Assembly: GCA_030704615.1 (NCBI GenBank)
Contig: CM060731.1
Coordinates: forward strand, 46,192,001-46,252,000
Reading direction: 5' to 3'
Length of the DNA stretch: 60,000 nt
Source: Takakia lepidozioides
Lineage: Eukaryota; Streptophyta; Takakiopsida; Takakiales; Takakiaceae
The notes under the pieces were generated by a model that worked only from the letters and a program-made list of their open reading frames with translations, had not been told where the DNA came from and made no database searches. This document shows, piece by piece, positions 31,487-42,700 of the stretch; the stretch's first letter is position 1; every line of letters starts with the position of its first letter. The translations under genes and the position numbers were made by a program.

Positions 31487-33438
31487 ACGCCAGTGACATA
31501 CATAACCCACGAAATATTAAACCAACATTCTGGGTATGAGACAGCTGTGAAACTGTTGAACAGAGTTGCATCTGGGAGGGAAAACATCGGAGGGAACATT
31601 CAACGGAACAAAAGAGATTTTATTTGACGGGGTTGGATCAAACACTGGATGAAATTACATTTTCCATAGATTTTCTACAATTTGCTTTCGAAGGAACAAA
31701 AAAAGGGTTTTGCGAATGTGTTTCTTCCAGGGTTTTGAACGGTTTCCGTGTCTTTCACTTCTCTGCACACTGATTTGGTGCATTCTTCACAAGCTGTAAA
31801 GAAGAGACGAAAGCCAACGCCTATTTAAGAAAACATTACATGAGAAAAGAAGTAAAATCTTAGTGACGAAGAACCAACGCGCTCAAGCTTCCAGCATTTG
31901 GCAAGCGCCCAAATCCGTAAGCTCTGAAGGAATTGTCAGAATTCATGTCCATGAATCTCACAGAGCCCTTACACAAGGACGCCATCGAGAGCGAGGAAAT
32001 CGAACAATAAACCCAAGGAAAAACCAAAAGGCCCCTGGGGCCTGCACATCAAATTAATTGATTGCATTCTGGGCTCACAGAAACAAAGAAGAAAAAGATG
32101 CAATTGAAGCACACCTTGTAGCAAGTACACACCGACCGGTTACAAGGACGTCTTTCCTCTTTCTCGACTTGAGGCTGGTTCTCACAATTTCTCATATCCA
32201 TGTCCTCAACTGGCGCTACCTCTTACCTTCGATGCCCATCGGCTCCCTAACTAGCTCAGCCATCGCAACATCCCAGCAAACTGGGACCTCTTCTCTCATC
32301 TCTCACAACCCAATTCTATTGTGGGCTGAATCGAGTAACGTCTAACGCTCCGGCAGTGCACCCAGGCACATTCAACAGACAATTTCGCGAATGCTTCCTC
32401 GAACATCTCCGTGCCCCGCACGCAGCACACTTACTGTAGCTTCGCATTTTCATATTACTGGATGAATGGTCGCATCATCATCCAACCAGGCGGTATTCTG
32501 TTTGTTGCCGAGGGTTTGGGGTTTTAGCGACAGCCTGCGCTTTCGCTGTGTGGGGAATTCGATGGAGCTTTCGGCAACTTACATCATCTGTGAGCCATTT
32601 GATGCGGCAGAAGCAATTGGGCTCGTTGTAAACAAATAGCGCTGTTTCTATTCCGTGTGTAGGTGATTACAGGAAATGATATTGTGTTGAAGATGGCGGG
32701 TGAGGTCGCGGAAAGCAGCATGCGTGCTCTACGATGGAGCTGTTTGTTGCAGTAGGGTTCATATTCATACATCCTGCAGCTACCACAAGCACACTTTACC
32801 CGCGGTACTTTGAGATGGGAACTATACCCCTTGGACAATACTCACGAGGAATCAAATTGGATTGTGTAACAGCTGGAATCATTGACTAATTCACATCTTC
32901 TTTTGAGAGGGAGAGTAATGTAAGTGCTTTGTTGCAAATATTTTGGCGCTAGAATGTTCTCCAGAAGGTATTCTTGTGACTTCCATTGGGCCTGCAGAAT
33001 CAACAGATTTACAAGATGATACACTGCATAATAGTATAAACACACACTAGAAGTTAATAGAAACTTCACTTCGTGATTCTGGATTACATGTCATCTTGAT
33101 TACTTGTTTACAACTCATTGTAAATAGCACGTATCAAGTCTTAGGAACCCGTATCAGATTCTCGCCTGCCTCTACTCTCTCTGTGCAAGTATGTAAAGTA
33201 TGAGCTATATTGCCGTGTTATGGTTAAGAGGTCCTTCGAAGACAAATCATCTAATGACCTCAAATTTCTGTTCGAAATGCAGGTACAGGGCCTCGGATCA
33301 ACCAAGCTCACAGTGATTCAACAGCTCTGGTACTTGCCTGAATAGAATGTACTCATAAGACGTTGTTTGCCGAAGCCTTGTGGCCATTGACCCCGCCCCC
33401 AGTTTGAGCGGAAACCAAAGGGACAGAACCTACCTCTG
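31487..33438. other. No gene recognised
   Basis: Short open frames at 31863-32345 (plus) and 32584-33069 (minus) resemble no family and lack splice context. The stretch nearest the MITE may be distal promoter of HET gene 1. Confidence 0.35.
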
Positions 33439-35609
33439 TCAGGGGCTGACATTGGTAGTAAGACTTTTGATTCGGGTTTTCCAGATATCCTCTAGAAATC
33501 CCTTCACACAAGCATCAAACTGCTGTGTATGATTTGCCCAAAAACTAGGCCTCAGAAGGGCCTGGGCTTTTGGCTCAGCCTTGAGACTTTCAAAGTTGGT
33601 AAACAGAGGTACAGGCACAATTCTCTTGATAGATTGGAGGAGAGCTTCTCTCTGGTGAGAGTACCCCGGACAGTGAATCAGAAAATGAATATTGTCTTCG
33701 GGTTGCCCACACAACGGGCAATTGCACTCTCCCTTTCCTCTCTGCTTCTGTTTACTGTTCAAAGGTAGGCTTCCTGCCCTGAGTTTAAATTTCAGTCTGG
33801 TGCCGAGAGTGGGTAGACCCTTGAGGTCATCCATGATATCCTCCCCCATGTCACAGACTGGAAACAGGTTCAGGGAAGTTTTCTGCCCAACTTCATTTGC
33901 ATCAGACAATTTTCTGGTAACAGACATAGCTTTGGACACTACAGTCTCTAAGTCAGATTTATGCAGCAAGGTCAAGACTTGCGGGTCCAGATTCAGATCC
34001 TTGAGCATGTCTTCTACTCTCTTCTGCCAGGACTTAGCCTGTTTGACAGGGCGGTCCTGTTTCCAAGACATAGAGTCGATTAACTCAGGGTATCTGGTGT
34101 TGGACATGTGTTGCAACTGACCCGACCATCTGACCTTGAATTCATCTCGTCGGGAGCTTAAGGAAGGGATGCCAAACTCACCCCGAACAGCCACATTGGC
34201 TGTTTTGGAGCATGCTGACATGCACTCCTTAAGCACCCCCACTTGAATGGATTCTAGAGACTTAGCCTGGTTGGAGCTATCAACCCATACAGCAGATCCG
34301 TATTCCAAGGCAGGTCTAATAACGCGGCAAAGCAAGGTTTTCTTGACCTCAGAGTTAATCCCTCTGCAGTGGAAAAATTCAGTGAGACTCAGCGCTTTGC
34401 CCTTGCCAGTTTGAACAACTTTCTGGATATGTGCATCCAGTTGGAGGAAAACTCAACACCCAGGTATGTGTAGGAAGAGAGGACTGGAATCTCTTGGCTA
34501 CCCCACTGCCTCTTAAGATCACTTCCTCCCTCTCCTCTGTCGTTGAATGCCACCACTGCACATTTACTGACATTAGCCTCTAGCCCCCAAAGATCAAAGT
34601 ATCTCTTCGCGCAATTAATCAATTCCTGGAGGTTGGAAGGAGTCTCCCTATGCCTGCGAAGTCATCCGCAAACATAAGGGCTGGAATGGTGGCATCACCC
34701 ACCCTTAACCCAAATCCCTCACGTTCCACATCCTCGAGGAGTTGATTGATGAAAACATTGAAGAGCAGAGGGGAGAGGGTACATCCTTGAGCTACACCTT
34801 GGTCTATGTCAAAGAAGTTAGACTTCTGTCCATTAACAGTGACACAGCTTTTGGTGTGAGCATACAAGTTATGGACAACTCTCCACATTTTTCCCTTGAT
34901 TCCGCAAGACCAGAGGCGGAGCCATAGACCATCTCTCCACACTGTGTCATAAGCCTTTTTGACATCCAAGAAAAAAACATAAGTGGGTTTCCCTTCTTTT
35001 TTCCTTCCCTGGATAATCTGGCTTAGAGTGAAGATATGGTCCACACAGCCCCTGTTTCGCCGAAAGCCAGCTTGGCCTTCATGAAAACAACCTCTAGATT
35101 CCAGATCAACCTCGAGATGAGTACTTATAACTCTGCAAAATATCTTGCCAACAGCATTGAGAAGCGTGATGCCACGATAGTTCCCCGGGTCTTCTCTGTC
35201 ACCCTTCTTATATAAATTGACAATGACCCCCTGTCGCCAGCGAAAGGGGATCATTTCAGTCTTCCAGATAAGATTAAAGAGGAGAACTAGGGCCTCTGTC
35301 ATGGGATCGCCGCCGTGCTTCTGTCATGGGATCGCCGCCGTGCTTGATAAGCTCGTTGACTATGCCATCAGGACCACCTGCTTTATATCCATTTAGATGT
35401 TCAATTGCTTCCACAATCTCAAAAGAACTAATGGGAGTGTTGTAGTCTTTTGAAATATACTCCAGTTCATCAGGGCTGTTTTGAATCATAGGAACAGTTT
35501 TACCAACTGTGTCCTTCCATTCATCAGAGGACCCCTCATTGTTAGACCTAGAAGTTCTTGCCTGAATAGAGTATGTTAGGGAGCATACGCCTCTGTTACA
35601 CAAAAGCAA
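33439..35609 (-). pseudogene. Non-LTR retrotransposon (LINE) reverse transcriptase, frameshifted
   Basis: On the minus strand, the RT blocks appear in order: AGGPDGIVNELIKHGG, PFRWRQGVIVNLYKKGDRED, NYRGITLLNAVGKIFCRVIS, GFRRNRGCVDHIFTLSQII, VFFLDVKKAYDTVWRDGLW, GVAQGCTLSPLLFNVF and LMFADDFAGIG (catalytic ADD present). A C-terminal region ends in CPLCGQPEDNIHFLIHCPGY, a CCHC-like motif of LINEs. The wording is closer to animal- and algal-like LINEs than to the L1 type common in seed plants. Three frame changes are seen: a 25-bp tandem duplication (35296-35345), one near 34640 and one near 34380. No endonuclease lies upstream, so the copy is 5'-truncated. It is inactive. Confidence 0.9.
35296..35345. 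repeat. Exact 25-bp tandem duplication within the LINE
   Basis: The 25 bases 35296-35320 are repeated exactly at 35321-35345. As 25 is not a multiple of three, the duplication shifts the RT frame between HGGDPMTEA and the following LLFNLIWKTE block. Confidence 0.95.
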
Positions 35610-36237
35610 CGATATGTACAGGACAGGTTAGAGTGTCAATGTCCTCCTCCATCTACGTTATGTGCTTTGGGTACTCATCTTTCCTTGAGTTGCTGGATCA
35701 GTCGTTCCAGCTTTTCTCAATCACCAAAGCTTTTTTTAAGCCCTAAGGCAGGTTATTCTAATTTGTTGTCAACATGTTTCTCGTATTGTAAGGATTAGTG
35801 GAACTCTGAACATCGTGGCTTCTATCATCTATGGCTTCAGGCATGTTCAGGATGCTGAGCTTGTACACAGTGAGCCAATTTGCATTCTAAAGAACTTCCC
35901 TATAAACTGTGAGAAGACGATGTCACCACTAGACTAAGCTTAGGTTCACAGATGGGTCTAGGGTTAAAATTTAGGATTCCATTTGGCATGTACAGGATCA
36001 ATGGACTTGAGTGCTGAATTGTGGAGTAGGCTCCCATCCGAAATGGTGGAGCAAATGCTTCCTTCGTGCCTGTGCCAGATTTGTGCAGGTAGCCAAGTGT
36101 GTGCAAGAGATGGAACCGGCTCATCTGCAGCCCTAGCTTCGGTGCTCTGCGGGTGGGGAATACAAAGCAAGGTTCACCCTTCCCGGCGTTGCACTATATA
36201 GTCTTGGATGTTAGCATGAACATCGAAGGTGTCCAGT
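35610..36237. other. No gene recognised
   Basis: Open stretches on both strands around 35900-36200 resemble nothing known. This lies between the LINE and the copia relic. Confidence 0.35.
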
Positions 36238-36416
36238 CAATCTCAAGATCAAGGTGATGAAACAGGGGGTGGTCTTGGACCATCTCACAACTACCTGTCG
36301 AATCCTTTCTAACAGTTCTATACAAGTTGTTACTATTAGCTAAGTCTGCAAGAGGTAGTTGTGAGATAGTCCAAGACCACCTCCTATTTCATCGCTACAC
36401 TTGATCTTGAGGTTGA
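36238..36416. repeat. Fold-back: inverted repeat with about 60-bp arms
   Basis: Arm 36238-36296 (TCAATCTCAAGATCAAG, GTGGTCTTGGAC, ATCTCACAACTACCT) is mirrored by 36353-36416 with few changes and a short gap. The loop is about 56 bp. The right arm belongs to the copia coding sequence on the minus strand, so the left arm is an inverted copy of it. Confidence 0.85.
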
Positions 36417-37072
36417 TGCGCGTGTGCCTCCGTCTTTTGGTAATGATCTCATTTTTTGTTTTCCCATCATGCACCCCTTGCACACTGGAATTTGTGTAGT
36501 ATCAACGTCACCCATGTCTATGCCATGCACCATCTTGTCTTTTACCAATCGTTTTACACCATCAACTTCAAGATGCCTGAGTCGTAGATGCCATAGTTTT
36601 AGCTTTGTTTCCTTCTCATCAACAACCATGGCTTTCTCTTTCTGTTCCACAGTGACAGTACGTTGCAGTTTATATAACTTTTGTCTTGGATTCCTTGCTC
36701 AATGGTTCTTCCATCCTTGCTTTTGATTAAGCAACCACTTCTCATAAACTCAACATGTGAGCCTTGCTCTGTTACTTTGCACACAAAGAGCAAATTCTTG
36801 GCGAGTTTCGTCACATACAAAACCTCTTTCAGACATGCCTTCACTTTCTTTCCATCTAGTATCAAATTCATGAGAATAGTCCCCTTTCCGATCGCCCTTT
36901 GGATTGAATCATCTCTCATGTAGATATTCCGTTCTGGAATTTGGTGGTAATCTGTAAACCACACTCTCTGATATGACAAATGTACCGATGCTCCTGAATC
37001 TGTGTACCAAGTATCCCCATCAATTGTAAGGAAAACTCTTCAACCAAATTTGAAACTAAAGCAAATGTTTCA
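36384..37072 (-). pseudogene. Ty1/copia relic: protease and pre-integrase region, minus strand
   Basis: On the minus strand, DTWYTDSGASVHLSYQRVWF is the copia protease with its DSGA active site. It is followed by IYMRDDSIQRAIGKGTILMN, CLKEVLYVTKLAKNLLFVCK and then LWHLRLRHLEVDGVKRLVKD and CKGCMMGKQK, the gag-pre-integrase domain with its HHCC-type motif. The frame changes twice (about 36620 and 36990). The integrase core that should follow is missing on this strand and lies instead on the plus strand beyond 37073. The relic is dead. Confidence 0.85.
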
Positions 37073-37376
37073 TCAATCGGTGGAAAGAGGTATTTTGTAA
37101 GTTGCATTGATGACTATTCTAGGAAGTTGGTATGCTTCTTCATGACAAACAAAGCAGAGTATTTTCGAAATTCAAAGAGTTTTAAGTGCTTTATTGAAAA
37201 GTAGACAGGGAAAAAGATCAAAGCTCTGCGTAGTGATAACGGAGGGGAAGTATCTCTCAGAGAGTTTGAGTTGTATTTGAAGGAAGAAAGAATAGCTCAT
37301 CAGTATACCCCGCAGCAAAATGGTGTTGCTGAGAGATGGAGTAGGACAATTAAGATGTATGTAGTATTACAATCTG

Positions 37377-37775
37377 CTGATGCTGCATCTTGATGTTGTG
37401 ATTGGCCGAGAGCAGCCCGGTTATTCATGATAACCTCTGACCTTCTCCTCATTTACGACCTACTGCGTCGTCATTGGTCCATGCATCCCCGTAACCCGTT
37501 TCCATCTCCGCAACCTCACATCAGCAGTGGAGCCGGGGCGGGAAAGGGGAAGGTAGAAACGGGGAGGTTCCTACACTAATAGTCGGTTGCCTACATCTCG
37601 ATGCAGCATCAGCCAGTCATGTTCACGTAGCTGGTGAGAAGGAGACCGGCTACGACAGTAACTTTCGGCCCTGCCGGGCCTCAAGGTTACTGGCCGTAGC
37701 CAGCTCCTTCTCACCGGCTTTGTAGTCCATAGTGGGTTAGCTCTGGGATTTTGGCCCGAGGCCGTTGCTACAGCT
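37377..37775. mobile_element. Small non-autonomous insertion in the copia relic
   Basis: About 400 bp separates two adjacent parts of the copia integrase. GCTGATGCTGCATCTTGATG at about 37377 is mirrored at about 37591-37611 (inverse GCTGATGCTGCATCGAGATG), which gives a 235-bp inverted-repeat unit. A strong hairpin follows at 37629-37719. Whether this is one insertion or two is not clear, and I find no sure target duplication. Confidence 0.6.
37629..37719. repeat. 91-nt near-complete hairpin
   Basis: The left arm AGCTGGTGAGAAGGAG...CGGCTACG...CAGTAAC...GGCCC pairs with the right arm, whose inverse is AGCCGGTGAGAAGGAGCTGG, CTACGGCCAGTAAC and GGCCC. The arms are about 43 nt with a minimal loop near 37672. 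Confidence 0.85.
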
Positions 37776-38612
37776 GTGTTTTTGAGAATGAGGAGTCCTA
37801 CTAGAGCTGTTGTAGGAAAAACTCCATTGAGATGTGGATAGTTAAAAAAAGTATGTTAATCACTTGATAATCTTTGGTAGTAAGGTTTATGTCCACAGAC
37901 CAAATGCAACCAAAACCTAGTTGGAGTCGAAAAGCAAAGTGTGCTTGATGGTGGGTTACTCAGAAACTACAAAGGGATGGAAGCTGTATTAGCTAGTCAC
38001 ATAGAAGATGATAATTTCAGGGATGTTGTATTTGAGGAGAAGTTGGAAGAATACCTTCAACTCCTAGGGAAGACTCCAGTGCTCGTAGTGCACATGTAAA
38101 TTTGGAGGGATTTTGAGATTGAAGAGTTACCCACTGAGACATTGATCAAGGAAACTCAAACACACTTGGAAGAACCAGCAGAAGTCAATGTAGAGCCAGA
38201 ACAGCCGTTGGGTGAAAGGAGATCTACACGGATCAAGAAGGCACCAGCAAGATTGCTCTCTGATGAATATTTCGCATGTGCAGTTCGTGTTCTTGAGGAG
38301 TCAACAATCATGCAGAAGCAATGGCTGGACCACATGCAAAACAGTGGGAGAAAAGAAAGGATTCGACACATGTGAACTTGATGGATTCATTAACCTTTGT
38401 ATATAAAATATGTTTTCAAGCTTTGAAAAACATGGCATGATTGTCCAATTTCCGTGCAGAACTGCATAATCCATCCAAAAGACTCTTGGAAACAATTACC
38501 GAGTGCAGCACCTGATGATTGGATCTCCAGAGACTCCTAAATGCTGCATCTGGTCCTTGACTATATTTCTTCGAAATCATGATTTTTCTCATTAAGGATC
38601 AAGTGATAGATT

Positions 38613-39030
38613 TTGATTTATGCAAAAAAAAATTTGGAGGAACGCTTTGAGGATTCTGAACGACCCCATAGTATGTGTTTAAATTTCGGTACCAATGAAT
38701 GGAGGGGCTCCAGCAACCCTTCCTACTTATTGAAATTCTGTGCTACCAGCAGTGTCATATTTGAAGATCTTCTCTACGTTTTATTTCTCATCTTACCATG
38801 ATGATGATACACGTTGTTATGAGCTTTTGAGGTACAACCATCTTGGAGATTCTTGGGAAGAATTGCACTTGGACCCCAGTAAACCCCTCTACAATGGTCA
38901 ACTCATCGTGAGCGCCAACTGCTTGTTCTTGGTGGCCCAATTTGCATGGCCGCATACAGTCTTTGAAGTTAGCGAAATTAATGTCCATGGCATGTCTCTA
39001 GAGACAGAATATCAAATACATCATTCATGA
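38613..39030 (+). pseudogene. F-box/kelch-type gene fragment
   Basis: MCLNFGTNEWRGSSNPSYLL and CATSSVIFEDLLYVL, then (in another frame) CYELLRYNHLGDSWEELHLD, GQLIVSANCLFLVAQFAW and VFEVSEINVHGMSL follow the pattern of the C-terminal kelch part of plant F-box proteins. These proteins select substrates for SCF ubiquitin ligases. The two halves are in different frames, with a change near 38800, and the F-box itself is not present. It is a decayed or partial copy. Confidence 0.5.
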
Positions 39031-39769
39031 GGAGACTGAAAACGAAAGATCGGTCGGAAATCATGAGAAGGCAGGTAATATTGGCTGGTGACCGTGCAGC
39101 TGAGGACGAATAAAAACATCACATATCAGCGAGACGACTCCAACGAACTAGGGCGACACGTAGCCACTATTTGACGTAGCAATAGAGGGCAGCTTACAAG
39201 CCGCTACTGACCTACCCACTTTCAACCTACCTGATAAACTTTTAGGGTTTCTTACCATTCATTTGCACTAGTTTTGTGTTTCACTCAGCTTGTTTCCGCT
39301 TGTCTTTTTGTGGCTGTGTACATATGCGATGGATTTTCCCGATCCGCCTATCTGTTCTCTTCGCTCCCACCTTTGATTTGATTGTTGATTGTGTGAAGGA
39401 GAATGAGGGTGTCAGAAGGATCAGAAGGGAAGGACCATATTGCATCTTTACATAAAACACAATTGTGCTCTAAATCTACCTCTAGAATATTCATCTGGGT
39501 GTGAGGGTAAATCACTCTCACCTTGGCCCAGTTATAGGCTGATTGCCCAATGTAGTCATAGCGATGGGATGCAAAGAAGGGAAGCCATAAGATTGCCCAA
39601 CACCAGGCCGCATGATAGCTGCCGTGGACCATTTACCTGCAAGGTATCTCGTTCTAATACCACCTAGAACAGCAGTTAGGTCGTAAATCGTAATTGCATT
39701 GGTCCTCCATTGTCCCATATCGATTGCCCGTAGTCTAGACATCGCGCAGGATACTTAAGCAGATGGGGT
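39031..39769. other. No gene recognised
   Basis: Minus-strand open stretches (39348-39632, 39518-39742) have no family resemblance. The part next to 39770 is likely the 3' UTR of the HET-ankyrin gene. Confidence 0.35.
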
Positions 39770-42700
39770 CTACGGATATGAATCTCGCTGACGAAAAACT
39801 CGGGTCATCTCAGCCTGGAGTGCGTTGCCGTAGTAGCCTCCGGGGGCGGTTTCGTCGGCTCCTTTGTTGAGAAGGAGCGACATGACGGGCTTGTTGGCAG
39901 TGGCGGTGGCTGCATGGAGTGCATTGCCGTAGTAGCCTCCCTGGGCGTTGATGTCGGCTCCGTTCTTGATGAGTAGTCCAACGACTTGTTTGGCATTTCG
40001 ATCCCTGCCACTGATGCCTCCCCTCCCGTTTCCTGCTATGGCGGCCTGGAGAGCGTTGCCGTAGTAGCCTCCCTGGGTGTTGATGTTCGCTCCGCTTTCA
40101 AGCAGTAGCTGGCATATCATCTCGCGGCCGTTAAAGGCGGCTACTTGTAGGGCGGTGTGGTAAGATCCACCCTGGGCCTTCACGTCGGCTCCGTTCGCGA
40201 GGAGAAGGCGGACTATGCCTATGACGCCCTCCCGGCAAGCTACTTGGAGTGTGGTGCAATAGGTTGATCCGTCCTGGTCTGTATAGATTCCCCCGGTGTG
40301 GTTGACCTTAGCCCCATTGTCAATGAGCTGTCGGATAACTTCCAAATTTGGGGTGGCAGCTTCAGCAGCTCCAACAGCGGCCATTAAAGCATTGCCGAAG
40401 CGTCCTCCTTGGATGTTGATATTAGCTCCGTGATCGAGAAGCAGCTGAACTATCGACTTGGTAGACCTGTTCAAAGACTCCGTAGGATTTTGACCAACTG
40501 CCGCCTGTAGTGCGGTACAGTCTCTTCCTGCTTGGGCATTAACATCGGCTCCGCTTTCAATGAGCAAACGAGCCACCGATTCAAAGTTCTGTCTACAAGC
40601 TGCTTGTAACGCTGTACCGTGAGGCTCTCCCATAGCATGGACGTCGGCTCCGTGCGAAATGAGTAGTCGAGCAATTCGCTCCTTGCCCTTCCAACAGGCT
40701 GCCTGCAAAGGATTGCCATGTTCTCCTCCTTGGCCATTCACATGGGCCCCCATATCAATGAGCTGCTGCACCCTCCGCTCATTACCATCGGAGGAAGCAT
40801 TTACCAAGGCTCTACCTATATCTTCACCGAGTATGTTCATATCGGCTTCAAACCACTTTTCCGATGCTTTCTCATCGTAATGATATGTCCCACAGTCGCA
40901 TACCACAAGCTCGGCACCTGGGCTACCACCAACCCGGAGATGCCTTCTCTTTAACATATCAAGCACCGGTAACATCCCGAGGAGGGGTTCGTCTAGTGTT
41001 CCAGCTCCCGTTTTCTGCCACGCCCCGTTTTCTGCTTTCCCAAGTAAGTACACGAAAGGTGTACCATCCCCTTCCCAGTCGGCTAGTTCGCCAGGTGTAT
41101 TCAATTCTCCCACCAGTACAACAATGCTACCCAATCGACCCTTGAATCGGCATTTTGTACTGACTTCGTAATCTGGGCCAGAAAGATGCAATTCGGAATC
41201 ATAGAATGAGCTGTCTCTTGTGTTTCTTGTGGGTACAGTTGAACGCTTCACGTCTAATATTCTGGCGCAAATGAGATGCCCTTCCACGCTCGAGGTAGAC
41301 TTGAGGACAATATCAAATCGACCGATGGAGAAGTCGGCGCAAACAAACTCTGACGCCAGATGACTTTCTCCATCAATCACATAGGTCGGGCTAGAGTTTG
41401 GTGCAAAGGAAGGTAGAATGGGTATTAATCCCGACTCCGGATAGACTGGGAGATGATAGCCAATTACCATCCATGCAGGCGTGTGGGAAGTCTTTGCAAC
41501 AAGCTCGAAGATCAGCTCCCTCAGGGATCGGGTGTACTCAACGTCTATGACCACGCCGAGAAGATGCATCATGCTGAAGACCAGGTCCTGCGGTTTGGTC
41601 GAAGTGCGCAGCCACATATTACGCCAAACTGCAACACTTCGAATTCCCGAAGGACCTTTCACGGAAGGGGTATAATTTTCGGGAGCTTCACCAAAAGAAG
41701 CCGAGGACAAAGAATCCGAGAATGTATCATTTTCGTTAGCTTCACCAAGAGAATCCGAGGATGCATCAGAGTCTTTCCTCCACCTGCCGAACCTGTAGCT
41801 ATAACCGTGGCCAGGGTCTTCGTCATCCGGGAGCGCACCGCTACCACCTTCGCTGGAGCCATTCGAGTTTTGATCAAAACCATGATGAACGTCGCCATCG
41901 TCGTACGTAGTGATGTGAGATGAAGTTTCGGAGGATGAGATCTCGGAGGAGGTTTCGGATTCACGCTTGTAGGAGCGATCGAATGAAGGTTTGATCGGGG
42001 TCTCACTGTCCGAACCCTGCTCGCTGTCCGCACCAAGCAACGCGGCTTTAAGTGCACCAATTGCTGCAGGATCGTCGCCGAGGCATCGGAGCGGAAGATC
42101 AAGTTCGAATTCATGCTCTGTGTTTTTTAGCCTCAAATTCCCCACCCCGAAGCCATGGCCAGTAGGATGCTCAACTAAAGCATTCAAACGAGCTGCAGCA
42201 ATGCCCCCCTTCAACCTCGTAAAACAGGCAAAGGATCCTGGAAGGTTCCATTCCACCAAAACGTATATAGGCCAACCCAGCGTAGCTTCCTGAAATGTCC
42301 ACGCCCGGGTAATCCAAGATGAATGCTTATCGAAGCCCTGCGCGGCCACCACTCCGCCAATCATCACTATCACCGCTGTTGCATTGCTGTATATTTTAGC
42401 CATGTTTTTTATCTGCATCATTTTGTCACTGCGGGACCGTTGGTTGAGACATAGTAGATCCAGCCAGAGATACCTGCAATGGAGTGCCTTGGCAGCAGTG
42501 GCAGCCTGAACCAAGCCAAGCCAACTGATCGTATGAGGTGTTGGATTTCCAATGTCAATATGCAGTGGTCGGTTGGCCTCGTTGCTAATCCTGGCTGCAT
42601 CCTCGCTAGGATCCCAGACATGAGATATCGCAGCATAACTTGGCATACCCGGTGGTGTTCCGTGGCCATGGAACGTGCCGTCTCGAGGCCACGTTTTCAA

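Larger units (their letters stand above)
37073..38400 (+). pseudogene. Ty1/copia relic: integrase to linker, plus strand
   Basis: On the plus strand, GGKRYFVSCIDDYSRKLVCF, then KIKALRSDNGGEVSLREFEL and HQYTPQQNGVAERWSRTIK are the copia integrase core. After an insertion (about 37377-37775) copia coding resumes with RSPTRAVVGKTPL and KVYVHRPNATKT, and ends with a RRSTRIKKAPARLLSDEYF linker at 38200-38290. Reverse transcriptase and RNase H are absent. Stops and frame changes are frequent. Together with the minus-strand part this is one element broken by an inversion at about 37073. Confidence 0.8.

Noticed and set aside
41453-42114. Open frames on both strands within the HET-ankyrin gene
   Set aside because: They are shadows of the 1042-codon minus-strand frame in its acidic, Ser-rich region.
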